Shown here: positions 21,560 through 32,460 of the stretch, one piece after another
How positions within the stretch are numbered: the first letter of the stretch is position 1
Layout: every line of letters begins with the position of its first letter
Assembly (NCBI RefSeq): GCF_016808335.1
Contig: NC_053149.1
Location: 567,596-631,595, forward strand
Source: Panicum virgatum
Taxonomy: Eukaryota; Streptophyta; Magnoliopsida; Poales; Poaceae
Length of the DNA stretch: 64,000 nucleotides
Direction of reading: 5' to 3'
Made by a program: the position numbers and the translations under genes
The notes under the pieces: generated by a model
Databases searched by the model: none
Told to the model about the DNA's origin: nothing
What the model saw: only the letters and a program-made list of their open reading frames with translations

Positions 21560-22900
21560 CCGCTCGACTGCCCATTTGGAAATCCGCCCACGGCATCGCG
21601 GTTATGAACAACTTCTTCGAGTGGGAATGAGGTGACGACCGACACCTCATGCTCGATGAAGTAGTGTTGCAGCTTCTTGGCTGCCATGATGACGGCGTAG
21701 AGAAGTTTTTGTGTCTGTGGGTACCGCAACTTGGTGTCGGTCAGCACTTCGCTGACGAAGTAAATGGGATGTTGGACCTTAAGGGCGTGTCCCTGTTCTT
21801 CTCTTTCAACCACCAGGGCGGCGCTGACCACGTGGTTGGTGGCTGCCAGATAAAGCAGAAGGGGTTCACAGGGATCCGGTGCCACGAGCACCGGCGGAGA
21901 GGATAAAAGAGCCTTGAGGCGGTCGAGGGCCGCCTGTGCCTCCTCCGTCCAGACAAATGTGTCGGATTTCTTGAGGAGTTTGTACAGTGGCAGGCCTCGC
22001 TCTCCCAGCCGGGCGATGAACTGGCTGAGCGCCGCTAGGCACCCGGTTAACCTCTGGATGCCCTTGACGCCACAGATGGGTCCCATGTTGGTGATGGCTG
22101 CGATTTTGTCGCAGTTGGCTTCGATGCCACGCTTGGACACCATGTATCCGAGTAGCTTGCCCTTAGGCACACCGAACGTGCATTTCTCGGGGTTCCGTTT
22201 GATGTTGAACCTCTTGAGATCTGCGAACATGGTGCTCAGAGTGGCGACCAAGTCGTCCGCACGCGGTGTTTTGACGACGATGTCGTCAATATAGACCGCA
22301 ACCGTCGCCCGAGGCAGATCTGACCGGTCGGGGTTGATCGGCGGGTTGATCTGGTCAGAAAAACAGGTTTGCATGCAATGTTGGTATGTTGCCCCTGCAT
22401 TCTTGAGACCGAACGGCATTGACACGTAACAGTACGAGCCGAACGGCGTGATGAAGGATGTCACGAGCTGGTCGGATTCCTTCATCGCTATCTGGTGGTA
22501 GCCCGAGTAAGCGTCTAGAAAGGACAAGATTTCGCATCCAGAGGTGGAGTCGATTATCTGATCTATTCTAGGCAACGGAAAAGGGTCTTTGAGGCAAGCC
22601 TTGTTCAGGCTGGTGTAATCAACACACATCCTCCATTGACCAATTTTCTTTTTTACAAGGACTAGGTTAGAGAGCCAGTTGGAGTGGTAGACTTCCTTGA
22701 TGAAGCCAGTAGCTAATAGCTTAGCTATCTCCTCTCCTATGGCCCTGCGCCTCTCGTCATCGAAGCGGCGCAGTTGTTGCTGCACGGGGCTTTTATCTCG
22801 ACAAAATGCGGAGCTCGTGCTCGGCGACCTCCCTTGGGATGCCCGGCATATCGGATGGCTTCCAGGAAAAAGTGTCCTTGTTGGCACGGAGTAAGTCGAT
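21520..22900 (-). pseudogene. Tat reverse transcriptase and first RNase H
   Basis: RT: LLATGFIKEVYHSNWLSNLV, WRMCVDYTSLNKACLKDPFP, LDAYSGYHQI, MPFGLKNAGATYQ and the active site VYIDDIVVK (YIDD at 22282-22293). RNase H: PPVLVAPDPCEPLLLYLAAT, then YPQTQKLLYAVIMAAKKLQHYF. A frameshift near 21560-21600 moves the end of RNase H into the frame of the next block, and another near 22890 separates RT from the upstream linker. It would copy element RNA into DNA in cytoplasmic particles. Confidence 0.85.
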
Positions 22901-22912
22901 GAGCGTGTGTTC

Positions 22913-23605
22913 CTATTTGGCCGACAGCTGGGAGCGGACCCGCACCGTCTTGGTTGGATAGGCGTCGTCGACCGGGACCGACTTGGTCTCATCGGTTGAG
23001 ACGAAGGCCGGTGCCTGGCTAGCCTTGCCAGGGTCAGGACGGCACTCGGGAGTGGTGACGCGAAGCTGGCCGAGCTCGGCCAAGTTCGCCATGGTGGTAG
23101 CGAGGTCATAGTACTCGCAGCTGCTGACGTAGGCCTGCTCGAAGGAACTGCTCACGGTGATAACCCCGTTCGGGCTCGGCAGCTTGATCTTGAGGTAGGT
23201 GTAGTTGGGCACCGCCATGAACTTGGCGTAGGCGAGGCGCCCAAGAATGGCGTGGTATACCCCCTTCTAGTCCACCACCTTGAACGTGAGGGTCTCGGTG
23301 CGGAAGTTGGCTTTGCTGCCGAACGTGATCGGCAAGTCGATGTTGCCGACCGGGTACGCCTTCATGCCCGGCAAGATGCCGTAGAAGGGGAAGAGGGATT
23401 CCCGCAAGCAGGCTCGTGGGACTCCCATGGCTTCCAAGGTGTCGATGTAGAGGATGTTGAGGTTGCTGCCCCCATCCATCAGTACCTTGGACAGGCGCAT
23501 GTTGCTGATGACGGGGTCGACGATGAGAGGGTAGCTTCCAGGTCGAGGAATGCTGACCGGATGGTCATCCTGATCGAAAATGATGGGCATGGATGCCCAC
23601 TTCAA
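22913..23605 (-). pseudogene. Tat protease region
   Basis: Frame 23605-23267 has an aspartic-protease-like motif (LMDGGSNLNILYIDTL, where DGGS takes the DT/SG place) in the usual Tat context (IIFDQDDHPVSIPRPGSYPL before it). A stop at 23267 (TAG where the text reads VVD*) separates it from the continuation 23218-22913 (MAVPNYTYLKIKLPSPNGVI). It would process the Gag-Pol polyprotein. Confidence 0.7.
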
Positions 23606-23697
23606 CTTTCTAGGAATGGAACTTGTGGCAGCACATACCTCACGGAGCCGAACCTTCTACAGTCGCCTGGAACACTCGTCCTCCAAACCGCCGATGA

Positions 23698-25615
23698 TCA
23701 CCAAGCACCGATCCACGTCCGGGAACTCTCCTTCCGCCGGCTTCCCTTTGTCCTGGTCGGCAGCCACTTGTCGCGGCCGTTGCCGTCGGTCTTGGCCATC
23801 CTGCGGAGGAGGCGCTTCATCATATCACAATCTTTGAACTTGTGGTTCACCGGGTAGCCATAGTTGGTGCATGGCTTCTCCAGGAGTTGGTTGAAGTGGT
23901 TGTTTCTTGGCGGGCGCTTATCCTGGCGCTCGGTCGCCGCGACCTCGCTAGCGGCGGGAGGTCGGCGGTTCTTCTTGTTCTTCCTGTCGTCGCGGCTCGA
24001 GGAAGGCCTGTCGCGGTCATATCGCTTTGCCTTTGCCGCGTGCTGGTCGCGCTCGAAGACGGCATCGACCGCCTCCTCGCCGGAGGCGTGGTTGGTGGCA
24101 ATCTCCAGGAGCTCATGCGTGGTAAGCGGTTTCTGGCACCCTAGTTTGTGAACGCGCCGATGAGTTCGGCGTCGACGACGCCCGGCAGTGAGTTGCACTG
24201 CTTGGAGAAGCGCCAGATGTAGTCACGCAGGGACTCGCCGGGCTCCTGCTTGCAATTCTTGAGGTCCCAAGAGTTGCCAGGATGTACGTACGTGCCTTGA
24301 AAGTTGCCGATGAACACTTTCCGGAGATCTGCCCAGCTGCCGATGGAGTCGGCTGGCAAGAAATCCAGCCAGGCGCGGACGTTCTCTCCCAGGCATATAG
24401 GGAGGTACTGGATGATGAAGCGGTCGTCGCTCGCTCCTCTGGCCCGACATGCAAGCCGATAGTCCTCCTGCCACACGCCGGGGTTCGTATCTCCAGTATA
24501 CTTCACGACGTTCGCCGGCGGTCAGAAGTGTTGGGGGAAAGGTGCCCCCCGGATCGCTCTGGAGAAGGCGTTTGGCCCGGTGGGGTCCGGGCTCGGACTC
24601 CGGTCGCGATCCACGTCAGGGTCGCAAGGGCTTCCCCCACGCCGGAGCGGTAAGCCGCGATGTTCTGGCCCGCACGGAACTCTTGCGGGAGTTGCATGCG
24701 GGCGTCGTTGTTGATGTCGTGGTTGACCCCGCGTGTGCGCTGACACGCGGAACACGCGGGTTTTATCCCATTTGACCCGGAGGGGGCCCGCAGGGGCTGT
24801 TCCACGGGCGGAGGCATCTGTTGGCGATGGCGGAAATCTTCGTCGTGGGCCTGCGCGTTAGCGAGCGCATGCTCGCGGTGGTCCGCTGGGGTGTGTGTCT
24901 GCTCGAACGGCACCACTTCCGGCGGCAGGTCGCCGTCGGCCATGGCGCACATGCGCGGCGGCGCGGACGTCCCTTCCAGGCGGTTGTCCCCCGTGCTGGA
25001 GGAACCACTCAGGGGATTCTCGAAGCACAAGAGGTCGTGGATAGAGTCGGGGTAGCTCTCCGTCATGCCCACAAACCGTGATGCGGTCTGGAACCCTTGG
25101 GCGGCCTTGCGCACTTCCCTAGCGTAGACGCTCGCGGTGTTGCGTAGTCCGAACGGGAGTCGTTCTTAGAACGAGCGGGGTGTCGGGAGCGGAGGCCCCC
25201 CCGCGAGCTGACGAGAGACGTTGGCCAGAGAGAAGAGGACCAAGTTGACGTCCTCGATGGTGGGGCTGGAGGCCATCATGAGTGCGATGCGGCGGAGCAC
25301 CGCACGGGTTGGCTGTGATGGTCTGCGCTTCTTGATGTGCCAGCGAACTGATCGCCGACGACTCAGATTGCAAGGCTTGGGAGGAGGAGCGGGCTCCTCT
25401 GTGGCCGCCGAGGCGGCTTCCTCCTCGTGGAGGCGTAGTGCACCGAGCTGGTCAGTGACAAACTCCAGACTTCCGAACTGGAAGGTCTGGGAAGGCGGGA
25501 ACGGCGGAGGCGCCCACAATCCATCGCGGGGGATCGTAGGGAACTCCAGGGAGCCGAAGCGGATCGTCTCGTCGTGGCTCGCCGCCGGAGCGGTGAATGG
25601 GGTGATCGAAACCAT
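23698..25615 (-). pseudogene. Tat gag
   Basis: First ATG at 25615 (MVSITPFTAPAASHDETIRF). Pieces in three frames: N-terminal (to 25166), middle (25114-24503), the retrotransposon-gag core (24506-24141: LGENVRAWLDFLPADSIGSW, LRDYIWRFSKQCNSLPGV) and a nucleocapsid tail (24198-23698) with basic stretches and a zinc-knuckle-like CTNYGYPVNHKFKDC. Breaks near 25140, 24505 and 24150 make it non-functional. Gag would form the particle around element RNA. Confidence 0.75.
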
Positions 25616-25649
25616 CCGATCACCGAAGCAATGAACGCACAAAGCGCTG

Positions 25650-25669
25650 CCCACAGACGGTGCCAAAAC
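25650..25669 (-). other. Tat primer-binding region next to the 5' LTR
   Basis: Minus strand, directly after the LTR end ...CGACA: gttttggcaccgtctgtggg (complement of 25650-25669). The ttggcaccgtctgtggg form is common just inside grass Gypsy 5' LTRs. Which tRNA primes it was not determined. Confidence 0.45.
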
Positions 25670-26272
25670 TGTCGCTACGTGAAATGGGCGACTACAAAAC
25701 TACTTGATTGCTCGTTTGTTGTGCACTTGACCGGATATGGTCTAGCACGCAAAGACTCAAGGATTTAGACTGGTTCAGGCCGAAAGTGCCCTATGTCCAG
25801 TATGGGGGGTGGTGTTCTTGCTCTATTGCTCTCGAGCCCGGGTGCTCAAAGTTCAGAGGGGAGCTTACAAGCTGGTCAAGCAGTGTCGAACCCTTGGGAG
25901 TCCAACCCTTTCCTACGTGGAGGGCTTTCCCTTTTATAGTCCAAGGTGAGGCCCCCATTTACAAATGTCTAGCGCTGTGTCTTGGCACCGTTGGGGTGCA
26001 GTTCATCCTTGTCAGTCGTTAGGGCCCACTCGGTCGGTCGGGAGTGGGCAGGCTTGATCCTGGCGACTTTTGAGGCAAGGGATGATCCTGGTGATCTTCT
26101 TGGGCGACGCGCTCCCCCAGCGTTGTCCCATCCTGGCTCAGTCGGGACGGCGCGACCGCTTGGGTGGTCACTCGGGGGTCTCCTCCAGTCTTGTCCGCCT
26201 GAGCCTATGTTCCTTGTCCGAGGGGCTATCTTGCGTACATTTTGTCACCGGACAGTGCGCTCGGTGAGGGGT

Positions 26273-29200
26273 TGTCACATCCCGGAAAATTTACCAAACA
26301 AATCACACACTAATTAATTTTTCCAAAATTTCTTTTCATCGTTGAGTTCAAAACCCTCCTAGACCCCGAACCCTCTTTCTGGGAATCTTTTCCTATTCCA
26401 AGTGTCTGATTTCTAACCCCGGCCCTTTCCCTGTTCACCCTCGACCCGTGCGACGCGCCCGATCGCGCGCGCGCTCGCCCACGCCTCGGCTGCTCCTGGC
26501 ACCCTGCTCCCGCACACGCCCGCGCGCCCCACCCGGCCGGCCGCCTCCCGCCACGCCAAGCGCGCCGCTGCCGCTGCTGTGCGCGCACGCTCACACACAC
26601 GCCGCCGCACCGCTCGCCATGCCGCCGCTGTGCCACACGCTGCGCCGCTCGCCACCACCTGGAAACGCGCACCGCACACGTTCCACGCGCACCGGAGACT
26701 CGCTGCGCCGCCCGTCGATCGCCACCGCCCTCCTACGCACCTCGCCGCCCGCGCCGCTGTCAAGGACGGAGCCGGGTACGGCGTACTGCTCACACACAGT
26801 GGCCGGTCCTCTCCCCCCACGCGCGCCTGCCCGAGCAATCTTGTCACATGTGGCCGCTTCGCCACCCGTGCACCGCTTCGCGACGCTCGCCAGTGGCCAA
26901 AACGCCATTAATGGTGCCCGCAATGCTCGCCGGCCGGCCACACCGCGGCCACCGCCCTACCGCCCTCCCCACCGCCTTACTTGGCCTATAAAGAGGCCCC
27001 GCGCCGCTTCCCCAGCACCACGACCACCCCCACCGCCGCACAACCCCCTCCTCTACACGACAGCGCCACCGCTCGCCATTGCCACCGCCGGCCACCGCAG
27101 AGCTCCCCTCCCCGCTGCCCCTTGGTCCGAATCAAGGTAGGAATTAGCACCACCGAGGCTCCCCGGTGCTCTCCCCCACCTCCATGACCGCCACCACGCC
27201 ACTTAGCCGCCGACCCAGCGCCACCGCCGCCCGCTGCCGCCGGCCGTCGAGGCCGGGCCATCCTGGGCCGCCTCCGCCCGAGCTGCGGCCGGGGATCGAC
27301 CCCGCGGGCCCCCCCCTCTCCTTTTCCCCTCACCCCGGAGCCGCCCCCGAGCCCCTGGCCGCCGGAATCGGTGCCGCCGACGAGCGCCGCCCCCTCCCCT
27401 GTTTCCCAGCGTGGGGGGAGGAAGAAGGCAGGGCATTTTGCCCATAACCCTCTAGCCTTTCCTCTAATTATTTAAGAACCCTCCCACCTTTAACATTTTT
27501 GCAAATAAAGCCCTGTCCTTTATTAGATTTACGAACAAATCCTCCGCTGTATAAACTTAATTATAATTAGGACCCTACTCTTTTCCCGAATAACCCAAAC
27601 CTTTCCAGAAATTACAACCTAGCCACTGCCTTCTCAAATATAATTACAACTTGGTCCCTGATTCCTGATCTAGCCCCTGAACCCTTATAAAATCTATTAT
27701 TTCATGCACCAAACGAACTCTAATCGGCCCGAAACTTTACTACACCTTTCTTAACCTAGTTTCGGCCATGCTATTAGGAAACCACTCGAAAACATTACTC
27801 CGAACTCCGTATCTTAAGTGTTTCCGATTCGAGCTCATCGATAAATCTTTTATTTTCTGTGTCTTGATTGTGCGCTTGCTTGTTTGCGTCGTAGACCATG
27901 GTGTGAACGAAGGAGAACCTGCTAACGAGCAGAACTGTGAGCAAGTGAACGAGGATCAGTTCCGCGACCCCGAAGGACAGGACCTCCCCGAAGGCTACGA
28001 AGATGGCAAGTTCAATCCCGCCCTTTGATGCATATTTTGTCCTAATTTTTATAAACATAACCTATTGGCCTATTTTACAAAATTGCATATGTTTTGCTTG
28101 CATGAAAACACGGTTGGATAGCCACCCCTTGGTTTGTTATGATCATTCCTTGACCACCTAGATTAATGTCTGATTTTGCTTGGACGTTAATCAATACTAG
28201 AACGCTTAGGACCTGCTACTTTATACAACTAGTTTTACAAAGAAAAGGTGTGTGTGTGGGAAGGGATAAAAGTGGATTTTCGAAAGATGAGTCTAGATGG
28301 GATGGATGGCATTTCAGTGTGAATTGCCGTTGGAGTGCTCGTGCCGGTGTTGCAGAGCAAGGAAGGGAGATATACATCTTGTCACAACTAAGGACCGAGT
28401 TGGTGTTACATCTCACCTAACTCCACTTTCGTGCAAACCACTCGACCGTTGAATGGGCAACGGCTTAGCATAAATCCCACTAGTTAGTTTGGTAGCCATC
28501 AGGAGAGCTGAGAGCAACGGGTGACTAAGGAGAAGGGATAAGGCCGGTGTGACTTATGCCCCGGTTAAACCTAGGTGAATGGTCGATGACCCCTTGATGC
28601 ATCCCGTGATGGCTAGTCAGGTCTAGCTAAGGTGGGTAATGGCTTTATTGGGATCTGCACCGACACTAAGGTGATCGAGTTGCGGTACCCCGCTTGTGGG
28701 TAAAGTTGCACACCTCTGCAGAGTTGAAACCTATTCGAATAGTCCGTGCCCACGGTACTGGGCGAGTTACAGTGTGGTCTCACAACTAGTGTTTACTTTG
28801 GGATGGGTTGGCGTGAGTTGTTTTGGAAATGTGTCCGGCAGTTGTGCCGTGTGCTACGGCGGATGAGGAGTCTGGTAGCAGTCTTAAAACTTGGATCCCG
28901 TGTGGATCAACTCTTGGTGTTACTCAGTACAAGAAAAACTTGTTTTAGAAATATTTGCTTTCAAATGAAACCCTGCATTAAATAATGTTTTTCGCAAATC
29001 AAACCCTAGCCATATCCTTGATTTACCCTGTGCATTATATTCTGTTTATACCCCTCCGTGGGTGTGGTTGGACTTGTTGAGTATGTTTGTACTCACCCCA
29101 TTCTTTATTTTTACAGAAGAAGATCCAGACTTTGTACCCGACGACATTGAGTAGGGGTACCGTCCTGCACCCAACCTTGCCTGTGGATTAGGGTCACCCG

Positions 29201-29420
29201 CAAGAGATACCGCATGGCACAAGACTCTGATGATTTTCTTTTTGTTTTTAATATCATTGCGTGTGTGTGGATTGTAATCCTCGCGATAGTGGCGCTTCTT
29301 TGCTCACTACCGCGTAAAGTTGTATGGTAATGAACCATCTGATGTAATAAATGTGTCATCAGCCTCCTGGGACTGATGTTTGGAACACATTTAAGTCTTC
29401 TCTTATGAGGGGACGCTTCA
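26273..29420 (+). mobile_element. Long solo LTR 1 (Del/Tekay-like), 3148 bp
   Basis: Starts TGTCACATCCCGG, ends ...GGACGCTTCA, with an exact 5-bp target duplication GGGGT (26268-26272 and 29421-29425). No internal region, PBS or PPT lies inside it, so it is a solo LTR left by LTR-LTR recombination. Homologous to 58362-61699 along its length. Features: GC-rich U3, TATA box tataaag at 26987-26993, then a ~2.4 kb R-U5 with splice-like exons (see findings). Assignment to Del/Tekay chromoviruses rests on LTR length, the TGTCACATCCC start and the related copy at 37003-41279 with its chromovirus-like end; it is an inference. Confidence 0.85.
27895..29154 (+). other. Spliced acidic mini-ORF in solo LTR 1
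   Basis: Exon 27895-28005 (after cgtcgtag) reads HGVNEGEPANEQNCEQ... to EGYED and stops at a GC donor (gatg|gcaagt). Exon 29117-29154 (after tttttacag) continues EEDPDFVPDDIE and a TAG. A likely leader exon ends at 27136 (atcaag|gtagg). The same exons, frame and junctions are in 58362-61699. No in-frame ATG is seen, so how it would be translated is unclear. Confidence 0.45.
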
Positions 29421-29921
29421 GGGGTGTCTTACCGAGGTCTGGCCGGGGGCGTCCGATCACACTCGCTGGCGTAATGAAATGGTGCGCAGAGGCAACCATC
29501 ATTACGGCGAGGGGAGGCAGCGCTTGTGGACGCTCCCTCCATTGTGCCGCGAGACCCGCGCGAGCGGCGCTGTCCCCTTGTCAGGGAGTCCAGCTGCCTA
29601 AGCCCCTTGCCGCAAGATAAGGGGAGCTGGCATTCCGGAGCCTGCACGAGGCTTGTCTTGGCCGGCACGCCTGTCAGGAGGCGCGGTGTTCTTGGAGCGC
29701 ACGTCGCGGGTCGTCGGCATGGCTCTGACCCGGGGCGCTAGGTCGGGGGGCCGCCACGTGCCCAAGGAGGTCGGACTCCCGGACTTGTTGGCTTAGCAGC
29801 GAAGGCTACTCCCTGCGCGGGTTAACGGGCCATCCCGTTCTCTGCCCAGTAAGTTTACTAGGCCTCCCTTTACACGAGCCGGGCCTGTCAGGGACCCCAG
29901 GTTTACTCCCCCGTCACATAA

Positions 29922-30355
29922 TTTTCTAAATTAGCGTGGATCCACATGTCAGTATTTGTTTAGTGTTCCGGCCTCATCTTCAACTTGCTTATCACCTAAT
30001 CCTCGCCGTCGCAGCGCCTGTGCCTCTGCGCCCACCAGCATGCTCACCTCCAGCTTAGCAGCTTGCCGCACGCCTAGCTCGGCTGCGGTGCTGGCCATAG
30101 CACCCGTCCCCAAACTCGAGACGGCCTGTGCCGAACTCCAAGCCGTCTAGAGAGAGGTAACTCTCAAGAGTAACAAGCGTGGGGGCTAGGGGGGCTCCAG
30201 CCCCCCTACAGCGTGGAAACTTCATTGGAGCATGAGGTGTTGGAGGAGGAGAAAAAAGGAAGAAGAAGAAGAAGAAAGAGAGGAAAAAGAGATGAATGTA
30301 GAGGAGAATGAAGAGAAGAGCCCCCCTAACAACCAAGACTGCATCCGCCACTATA
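29922..30355. other. Host flank of the Tat element, with a purine-rich tract
   Basis: Directly after the target duplication. It holds a GC-rich stretch, a 'ggggggctccagcccccc' hairpin (about 30190-30206) and a GAA-rich purine tract (30240-30320). No gene recognised. Confidence 0.4.
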
Positions 30356-30379
30356 TATAGCCCCCCTCTCGAAATCTAG

Positions 30380-30830
30380 CCGTTACACTCAAAACCCGTG
30401 AAAACATAGCTTTCGCGGACTGCCCACCTCAAAATCAGACTGTCCGCCATTCAAAACCACCGAGTCGAAGTGCAATTAATGCTTGTCAGAGTCAAACGTT
30501 GCGGCCCTTGGGCGCGCACAGTCTACCATAGAAAACCTCTGAGCACTAGAGACGAAAACGTATCTGGACAAAATTTCTAAATGATCGGCAGACCGTCCGC
30601 ACCCTATGGGCGGACCGGCCTCACCCTAGGAGCGGACTGTCCGCCGTTCATCCTTGTTGTGCACATAGAACAAACATTGATTCTGTCCGAATCTCGAGTT
30701 AGCTGGCATACCGTCCACCCCCAGATGTCGGACCGTCTGCCCTTGAAAAATAGCGCCACAGACTAAAACTTTCCAAGGAGCGGTGGACCATCCAGCCGCT
30801 AGTAGTCAGCTTGACTTTGTCATTTTTTCA
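30380..30830. repeat. TE-like region with repeated 'gaccgtccgc' words
   Basis: Eight or so variants of cggaccgtccgcc / cagactgtccgcc / ataccgtccaccc in about 400 bp, a pattern frequent in grass retrotransposon leaders and LTRs. No open frame; class not determined. Confidence 0.35.
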
Positions 30831-31576
30831 AATGTTGTTAGCCCTCATGCATACAATGCAGGTGTTTGAGCAAAATGGCACTAAAGAACAGTCAATCAAA
30901 TGTATGACGACCCCTCCTGATAGTACGGCTATCTATCTTATTAAACCGGTCATTTTCATCCTCTAATCACCTTATAACTGGCAAAATAGAAAAAAACTCT
31001 ATCTTTCTACTTTTGCCTTTGGTCCATGCCTCAACATCATCTCCATATTGTTTCATGGTATAATATATTCTCATTCACCCCTGACCAACCTATACTTGTT
31101 TTTTTTAAAAAATTATTAGTTATAAATATTATCATTAATTACTAAAATTCTAATTAGGAGCCTGGATGTTTTCAGCCTGGCACTGCATCCTGGTCTTCTC
31201 TCCTACGCCTGCGGCGGCCGCCACTAGCTGGTCGCGTCGTGTCCGCCGCTGCCTCGCCTACTGCGGTGGTTCTCGCTCATCCACACACTGCCTTGGCGAG
31301 CTCGCCCTCATCAGGTCGGCTAGGTCCGGCTGCGCCTCGCCTGTGTTCAGTGTACCATGTTCTCCCACTCGACACAACTACACAAAAATCATGTGGTAGG
31401 GTCTGCCAATGTTGAACTTTGTGCTGTAGAGAGTCGCCAGGCGATACTTTTTTTTTCTCATCTCCTCATTCCTATGTGGACCAGCTAACGAGAGCACGTA
31501 TCGTCCCGTTGGACGTGCCCGAATAGATAATAGGTAGGCTCCGTTTCAGGTTCTAGGGATGAGGTGATTTTATAGC
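30831..31576. other. Non-coding gap
   Basis: AT-rich to about 31150, then a GC-rich 250-bp stretch without a convincing frame. No gene seen. Confidence 0.3.
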
Positions 31577-32460
31577 TCGTATTTGGTTGGAGAAGATTGA
31601 GTGGTTCGACTGGAGAGATGAGAATTAAATATTTTCAATCAATCTTCATTACGTGGGATCTATCCCTCAGCCACCATTCCTCTTCTCTTCTTCCCACTAC
31701 TATAGAAAGGGGATGTGTGTCCCGGTTAACAACCTCCTTTAATCTCGGTTGTAGCAACCGGAACCGAGACTAAAGGGTCCGCGACGTGAAAAAAAATTTG
31801 TACTCTATGAAAATCGAAACCATGGCTTCTTGTTTGACGCATAGTTTTCTTACCATACCATCTACACAATGCATATGACTCTTTATAAGATATTTTCTCT
31901 TTGTACTTACTTGTAGAGAGCCCTTTGATCCGGGTTGGTGGCTCCAACCGGGATCAAAGGGTCCTTTAGTCCGGGGTGGTACCACCAACCAGAACCAAAG
32001 GGGTACCCTTTAGTCCGAATTGGTGGTACCACCCGGGACTAAAGAGTTGTGCCTTTTATTCCGGTTGGAGCGACCAATCGGATCAAAGAAGGGTCTTTTG
32101 TCCTGGTTGGTAGCTCCAACCGGGACAAAAGGCCCTTGCACTCTTTACGTGCTCGGCTAGCCGTTGGACTCGGAATAAAAAAAATTTATGGGTTCCGTGT
32201 CCAACGACGGCCGGAATAAATGTAAAGATCAAAGCATATGCCCTTCTCAAATTCCCCTCTGACCGCCGAGCAGCCAAAGCCCTCCACCCCCTGCCCGCCT
32301 CCGCACCGTGCGGCCGCTTGTGCTCCGCTCCACCCACCTCCGTGGCGCCACCGAGTCCCCCCTCCGCCGCACCGCCGATGTCCAGCCTCCTGCGCGGCAC
32401 CCTCCCGTGCTGCTCCGACTCCTCGCTCGCTGCCCGAGCTGCTGCGCAGACTCGTTATCT
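31577..32460. repeat. Diverged third copy of the exon-like repeat, split by a CACTA fragment
   Basis: 31577-31694 aligns with the 5' UTR-like part of 8955-9072 (tttggttggagaagattgagtgg, acgtgggatctatccctcagcc). 32236-32460 aligns with the exon part (ccctccaccccctgcccg, gcggccgcttg, cggcaccctcccgtgctgctc). The break lies at the CACTA end at 31695. Confidence 0.45.
31695..32160. mobile_element. CACTA transposon fragment (subterminal repeats)
   Basis: Starts cactactatagaaagggg, a CACTA-type terminus. It is followed by many inverted copies of 'ctttagtccggttggt / accaaccgggacaaa', the typical subterminal repeats of grass CACTA elements. The opposite terminus is not clear, so the right end is approximate. 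No transposase. Confidence 0.6.

Larger units (their letters stand above)
14633..29916 (-). mobile_element. Ty3/Gypsy Tat-lineage LTR retrotransposon, full span
   Basis: TGTCGCTGC... at 14633 and ...CCCCCGTCA at 29916 are the outer ends (TG...CA). The 5-bp target duplication CATAA is exact at 14628-14632 and 29917-29921. Total 15.28 kb; without the inserted solo LTR (26273-29420 plus 5 bp) it is about 12.1 kb. Order on the minus strand: 5' LTR, gag, protease, RT-RNase H, a second RNase H, integrase, a long 3' region with two antisense units, 3' LTR. Two RNase H domains plus antisense genes before the 3' LTR mark the Tat lineage (Grande/RIRE2-like). Coding parts are broken by stops and frameshifts. 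Confidence 0.88.
25670..29916 (-). repeat. 5' LTR of the Tat element, split by a solo LTR
   Basis: LTR halves 25670-26272 and 29426-29916 (about 1.09 kb in all) match the other two Tat LTRs (copies at 9545 and 14633). The block 26019-26272 plus about 30 bp after the insert is absent from those copies. Confidence 0.8.

Noticed and set aside
26448..27140. 230-codon plus-strand frame
   Set aside because: His/Pro/Arg-rich translation of GC-rich LTR U3; not conserved in the second solo LTR.
27768..28028. The 86-codon frame taken alone as a host gene
   Set aside because: It lies inside a solo LTR with TG...CA ends and target duplications, and its second copy is in another solo LTR; reported as an LTR feature instead.
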